From Pseudomonas citronellolis (GTDB taxonomy: Bacteria; Pseudomonadota; Gammaproteobacteria; Pseudomonadales; Pseudomonadaceae): a DNA stretch of 35,440 bases. Made by a program: the position numbers and the translations under genes. This document shows positions 31,719 through 35,440 of this stretch, in pieces. Positions within the stretch are counted from its first letter, which is position 1. Each line of letters starts with the position of its first letter. Under the pieces are notes generated by a model. It made no database searches, had not been told where the DNA came from, and worked only from the letters and a program-made list of their open reading frames with translations. Where the stretch lies: contig NZ_JARJLT010000287.1 in NCBI RefSeq assembly GCF_029335315.1, positions 1 to 35,440 of the forward strand. The letters are read 5' to 3'.

Positions 31719-33953
31719 TCATTGCACGAGGACGGTCGCGGTGCGCACGTTGTTCAGCGCAGAGCGCACCTCCACGCTGGGGTTGGCGCTCGGCGCCACC
31801 GTGGTGCTGGTCACGTTGAGCCGCCAGCGCCCGGTGATCGGCACCGTGGCGGTGCCCAGCAGCACCGGCCCGGTCGGTGTGGTCACGGTCACCCGGATGC
31901 TGTTCGCGAGGATCGCCGAGGTGGTCCCGCTGATGTCCCAGGTGAAGCGGTTGCCGACGCGCACGGTGACGGTGGCGGCGCTGATCACCAGGTTCTCCGG
32001 CACGGTCAGCGGGGTGACCTGGACGTTCACCGTGGCCGGCGCCGAGAGCGCGCCAAAGGCGTCGCGGGCCTGGTAGGTGAAGGCCACGTTCAGCGGCGTC
32101 AGCAGGTTCAGCGGCGGGGTGTAGGTGATGCTGGTGCCGTTGGTGGTGACGCTGCCCTGGCCGGTCGGCGGCTGGGTCAGGTTGGCGACGCTGAGCGGCG
32201 CGTGGTTGTCCGGGTCGCTGTCGTTGGCCAGCACGTTGAGGGTCAGGGTCTGGCCGACGTTGACCGTACCGCTGTCGTTGCCGGCGAGCGGCACCTGGTT
32301 GGCGGTCACGCTGACGGTCACGGTGGCCGGCTCCGAGGGCTTGCCGCGGGCGTCCTGGGCGCGGTAGCTGAACACGGCGTTGAGGGCGGTGATCAGGCCC
32401 GGCGGCGGGGTGTAGGTCGCCACGCCGTTGGCCGCCAGGGTCACGCTGCCGGTGCCGGCCGCCGGCTGCACGAGGTCGACGACGGTCAACGGGGTGTCGT
32501 TGTCCGGGTCGCTGTCGTTGGCCAGCAGGTTGATCTGCACCGGAGCGTTGAACGCGGTGGTGGCGTGGTCGGCGACCGCCAGCGGGGCCTGGTTGTCCTG
32601 TTGCGCCGGGGCCTTGCCGACCACGGTCACCGGCTCGCTGTCGCTGCCGCCGGCGGAGGACTTGATGGTCACGCTGGCCGGCGGCTGGGCCAGTTCGCTG
32701 ACCGTCAGGCGCTGCAGGGTGCCGGTCTTGGACAGGCGGCCGAAGCCTTCGGCGACCAGGTCGGGCACTACCACCTGGTCACTGGAACTGGCTTCCACCG
32801 TGAGGGTGTGGGTGTCCCAGGCGTAGCGCGCGGTGCTGATCTTCACCAGGTCGACGAGCTTGCGCGAGATCGAGGTCGGCTTGGTGGTGCCGGTCGGGTC
32901 GCTGGCGGTGACCACCAGGAACGCCGGCAGGGTCGCGCCGCCGCTGTCGTGCTTGGCGAAGAAGCGGCCGTTGTTGTCGCTGGTGAGGTTCACCTGGCAC
33001 AGCGAGGGCGGCGTGCCGGGGACCAGCGTCAGGGTGTCGCGCATGCACAGCGCGGCGCTGCCCGGGGCGCTGGCGAAGACCTCGTAGCGGGTCCCGCCGG
33101 CGTTGCGGCTGTAGCTGCTGCGCTGGATTTCCACGGCGGTCTGCTGGCGCTCGTCGAAGACCTTCCCGGAGAGGGTGAAGAGGTTGGTCTGGATGGTCCC
33201 GGCCGGCCCGCTGATACGCACGAAGTTGGTGTTCAGCGGGCTGCCGATCACCGCCTCGGTGAGGTTCGGGTCGCCGACGAAGGTCTCGCTGGCGCCGGTG
33301 TCCGGGTTGATCTCGGTGTAGGGCCCGTTGACGCTCTGCAGGAACGGCCCGACCTGGCCGCCGAGGGCGCCGGAGAAGTCGCCCGGCGCGCCGATGCCGA
33401 TGTCGCGGGTGACGTTGATCGCCCGCCGCCCGGGGGTGGTGACGGTGATCCGTTCCTCGCCGTAGGGGTGGGTGATGGTGTAGGTGCCGGCCTGCGGCAC
33501 CGAGACGCGGATGCGGATGCGCGCGAAGCTCTGCTGGTCGCCGTCCACCGGGTTCTCCGCGGCGAACGCGGCCTCGATGCCGGCGACGTAGGCGTCCAGC
33601 TCGTAGCCGCTGTTGCCCACCGCCGGGATGCTCGCCTCGGCGAGCATCCAGAACATCTCCGGCGGCCAGTTGTCGGGGAACACCATGGGCTGCGCGTCAT
33701 CGTAGACGCCCGGTTCCGGCAGCAGGGTGCACATGTAGGACGGCGCGCCGGGCGCCGAGGCGACCCGCGAGCTGAGCGCGCGCGACTGGCACAGCTCCAG
33801 CTTGCGGTCGTTGTTGTCCTGGTACCACATGGGGAAGCGCCCGGTCGCCAGGGTATAGGGCCCCGGATCGACAGCCTTGAGGGCGGCGTCGGCGGCGCTG
33901 GCGAGGCCCAGGGACAGGCCCAGGGCGCTGAGAATGCTTGGCCACTTGTTCAT
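31719..33953 (-). CDS. Large secreted protein with cadherin-like/Ig repeats, function unknown
   Basis: A 744-residue protein with a signal peptide at about residues 1-23 (MNKWPSILSALGLSLGLASA). Residues about 24-330 are clearly homologous to the neighbouring gene product, sharing WYQD, PSYMC, GDQQSFARIRIRV, YTITHPYG, RDIGIGAPG, NPDTGA and GDPNLTEAV. Two cadherin-like (Big_9/VCBS type) domains follow at about 455-545 and 552-645, each with NDSDPDN and GSVT..YTPP motifs, and a C-terminal beta domain runs to residue 744. AGGAGG precedes the ATG at 33953. Such domains are common in large adhesins and matrix proteins. I do not recognise the N-terminal family. Lying directly upstream of csgB, it could be a curli-associated matrix protein or a substrate of the local secretion machine (inference). 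Confidence 0.8.
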   Translation of the reverse strand: MNKWPSILSALGLSLGLASAADAALKAVDPGPYTLATGRFPMWYQDNNDRKLELCQSRALSSRVASAPGAPSYMCTLLPEPGVYDDAQPMVFPDNWPPEMFWMLAEASIPAVGNSGYELDAYVAGIEAAFAAENPVDGDQQSFARIRIRVSVPQAGTYTITHPYGEERITVTTPGRRAINVTRDIGIGAPGDFSGALGGQVGPFLQSVNGPYTEINPDTGASETFVGDPNLTEAVIGSPLNTNFVRISGPAGTIQTNLFTLSGKVFDERQQTAVEIQRSSYSRNAGGTRYEVFASAPGSAALCMRDTLTLVPGTPPSLCQVNLTSDNNGRFFAKHDSGGATLPAFLVVTASDPTGTTKPTSISRKLVDLVKISTARYAWDTHTLTVEASSSDQVVVPDLVAEGFGRLSKTGTLQRLTVSELAQPPASVTIKSSAGGSDSEPVTVVGKAPAQQDNQAPLAVADHATTAFNAPVQINLLANDSDPDNDTPLTVVDLVQPAAGTGSVTLAANGVATYTPPPGLITALNAVFSYRAQDARGKPSEPATVTVSVTANQVPLAGNDSGTVNVGQTLTLNVLANDSDPDNHAPLSVANLTQPPTGQGSVTTNGTSITYTPPLNLLTPLNVAFTYQARDAFGALSAPATVNVQVTPLTVPENLVISAATVTVRVGNRFTWDISGTTSAILANSIRVTVTTPTGPVLLGTATVPITGRWRLNVTSTTVAPSANPSVEVRSALNNVRTATVLVQ

Positions 33954-33983
33954 GTTGCCTCCTGGCGAGGTCAATTGGGGCGG

Positions 33984-35327
33984 TTACGGGACCAGTTCCA
34001 CTTCTTCGCTGTCGCTGCCGCCGTTGGCGGAGACCACCCGCACGCTGGCCGGCGGTATCGGCGCGATGCCGGTGCTCAGGCTCTTGTTCGGGCCGTCGCC
34101 GCCGAGGCTGCCGATGGCCTGGCCGGTTTCCCCGGTCAGGGCGCTGAGCGCCGGTGGCGAGAGCTTGTCGCTGGTGCTCGCCTCGATGGTCAGCTGGCCG
34201 GACGCCAGGCTGTACTGGGCGCGCTGGATGCTGACCAGGTCGACCAGCGGCTGGGCCTTGGTGGTCGGCGTGCTGGTGGGGATGGCCGCGCTGTTGTCGG
34301 CCTTCACCTGCAGCTGCGCCGGCAGGGTCGGGTTGACCGCCGACTGGCCGTACCAGGCGCCGGTGCCGTTGGCCTCGGTCATGCCCAGGCTGGCCCCGGC
34401 GCTGTCGAGGAAGGCGGCGGTGCCGGGGGCCGGCGGCGCCAGGCCGAAGACGTCCTGCTGGGCGCTCGGCTGGCCGTTGACGGTCTCCCGCGAGTAGGTG
34501 GCGCGCTGGACGATCAGCGGGGTCGGGCGGTTGACCGTGGACAGCTTGCCGGACACGGCGAACAGCTCGGTGCGCAGGTCCAGGCCGTTGGGCCCTTCGA
34601 TGCGCACGAAGTTGGTGTTGAACGGGCTGCCGGTGACCGCCTCGGTGAGGTTCGGGTCGCCCAGGAAGGTTTCCTGCGCGCCGGTGTCCGGGTTGGTTTC
34701 CAGGTAGGGGCCGTTGAGGCTGCGCAGGAACGGCCCGATGTCGCCCTTGAGCGCGCCGGTGAAGGTGCCGGGGGCGCCGATGCCGATGTCGCGGGTCATG
34801 TTGATCGCCCGCCGGCCGCCGGCCGCGACGTTGAACACGTCGACGCCGTAGGGGTGGGTGATGGTGTAGATACCCGCCGTCGGCACGTCGACGCGGATGC
34901 GGATGCGGGCGAAGCTCTGCTGGTCGCCGTCCACCGGCAGCTCGGTGGCGAAGGCCGCCTCGATCGCCGACACGTAGGTCAGGTCGATGCCGCGGGCGGC
35001 ATCCACCAGGGTGGTTTCGGCGCTGAACCAGAAGGTTTCGTCGGGGAAGTTGTTGGGGAAGCTGACCGGTTGCGAGTCGTCGAACACGTCCGGGGTCGGC
35101 AGCAGCACGCACATGTACGACGGGACGTCGCCGGGCACGCTGGGCACCCGCGAGCTGCGGGCTCGCGACAGGCAGAGGTCGAGCACCCGGCCATGGGTGT
35201 CCTGGTACCAGGCGGCGAACTTGCCGCTGGCGGGGAGGTAGGGGCCCGGGTCGACGTCGAACAGACCGGCGTGTGCGCTACCCGCGGCCAGGGCGCAAAG
35301 CATCAGTGCGGACGGTAAGCGGTGCAT
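33984..35327 (-). CDS. Secreted paralogue of the cadherin-like protein, function unknown
   Basis: A 447-residue protein with a signal peptide at about residues 1-20 (MHRLPSALMLCALAAGSAHA). Its first about 320 residues match the downstream gene product strongly (DPGPY, WYQD, SRARSSRV, PVDGDQQSFARIRIRV, NMTRDIGIGAPG, NPDTGAQETFLGDPNLTEAV), showing a tandem duplication. It lacks the cadherin-like repeats and instead ends in a short SDSEEVELVP tail. Two cysteines, in LDLCLSRA and SYMCVLL, are conserved in both and could form a disulphide bond. GGAGGGAAATCAC precedes the ATG. It heads the minus-strand cluster leading to csgBA, behind a candidate sigma-54 promoter at the window edge. No known family or catalytic motif is recognised. 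Confidence 0.78.
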   Translation of the reverse strand: MHRLPSALMLCALAAGSAHAGLFDVDPGPYLPASGKFAAWYQDTHGRVLDLCLSRARSSRVPSVPGDVPSYMCVLLPTPDVFDDSQPVSFPNNFPDETFWFSAETTLVDAARGIDLTYVSAIEAAFATELPVDGDQQSFARIRIRVDVPTAGIYTITHPYGVDVFNVAAGGRRAINMTRDIGIGAPGTFTGALKGDIGPFLRSLNGPYLETNPDTGAQETFLGDPNLTEAVTGSPFNTNFVRIEGPNGLDLRTELFAVSGKLSTVNRPTPLIVQRATYSRETVNGQPSAQQDVFGLAPPAPGTAAFLDSAGASLGMTEANGTGAWYGQSAVNPTLPAQLQVKADNSAAIPTSTPTTKAQPLVDLVSIQRAQYSLASGQLTIEASTSDKLSPPALSALTGETGQAIGSLGGDGPNKSLSTGIAPIPPASVRVVSANGGSDSEEVELVP

Positions 35328-35397
35328 GTGATTTCCCTCCAGCGGTGGAACACGCTCGTCGCCGAACCCGGCTGCGGATCGGCTCATGAGGCCCTCG

Positions 35398-35412
35398 GCA
35401 ACTTCCATACCA
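35398..35412 (-). promoter_or_regulatory. Candidate sigma-54 promoter of the secreted-protein/csgBA cluster
   Basis: On the minus strand TGGTATG-N4-TTGC has the GG and GC pairs exactly 10 bases apart, with two inner mismatches from TGGCACG. Transcription would start near 35387, about 60 bases before the ATG at 35327. Upstream activator sites would lie beyond the window. Confidence 0.45.
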
Positions 35413-35440
35413 GTGCGCGCAAAAAGCGCCCGCGGCCCCG

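Noticed and set aside
31377-35318. A 1313-codon open frame on the plus strand opposite the curlin and cadherin-like genes
   Set aside because: Low-complexity shadow sequence. The minus strand has signal peptides, curlin repeats and good ribosome sites.

Overview
The window reads as chromosomal DNA of a high-GC Pseudomonas (about two thirds G+C by eye). Reasons are a PcaR-type IclR regulator with its operator motif, Pseudomonas-style REP elements in the gaps, sigma-54 type promoter sequences and the general gene style. No tRNA, rRNA, transposase, phage gene or CRISPR array was seen. The organism call is an inference; no ribosomal or housekeeping marker is present.

Layout. (1) 54-4928 is an ordinary flank: a RoxA-like dihaem cytochrome (minus), a ZapE/AFG1-type ATPase, a REP-rich gap, pcaR with three operator-like boxes, and a small membrane protein. 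(2) 4930-7381 holds gspF and gspG of a type II secretion-like system on the minus strand, divergent from a secreted lytic transglycosylase. The shared gap contains two back-to-back sigma-54-like promoters. (3) 7964-19696 is a tight six-gene operon behind a near-perfect -24/-12 promoter. It encodes a giant multicopper oxidase of the MofA/McoA/MnxG manganese-oxidase kind, a YncE-like beta-propeller, two different SCO copper chaperones, a cytochrome c/periplasmic-binding-protein fusion and a parvulin-type isomerase. (4) 19806-29343 starts with an orphan receiver protein. It continues as a compact series: GspE ATPase, PilM/GspL-like, PilN-like, PilO/GspM-like and PilP/GspC-like proteins, a secretin lipoprotein, three pseudopilins, then csgE, csgF and csgG. 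Most junctions overlap by a few bases. (5) 29699-35327, minus strand, carries two related secreted proteins of unknown function, then csgB and an unusually long csgA, ending at a clear intrinsic terminator.

How the parts may work together (inference). The oxidase is made with a signal peptide, loaded with copper by the SCO proteins and folded with help from the isomerase in the periplasm. A locally encoded hybrid type II/type IV-pilus-like machine could export it, or the two unknown secreted proteins. Curli made by CsgB/CsgA through CsgG/E/F could form the matrix on which oxidase and manganese oxide collect. Sigma-54-like promoters precede the oxidase operon, gspG, the transglycosylase, the receiver gene and, at the window edge, the unknown-protein/curlin cluster, which suggests one regulon. 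In Pseudomonas putida GB-1 manganese oxidation is known to depend on the sigma-54-dependent regulator MnxR and on type II secretion; those regulators, a prepilin peptidase, csgC and csgD are not in this window. The notable feature is the physical and translational coupling of a secretion machine to a curli exporter beside a manganese-type oxidase operon.
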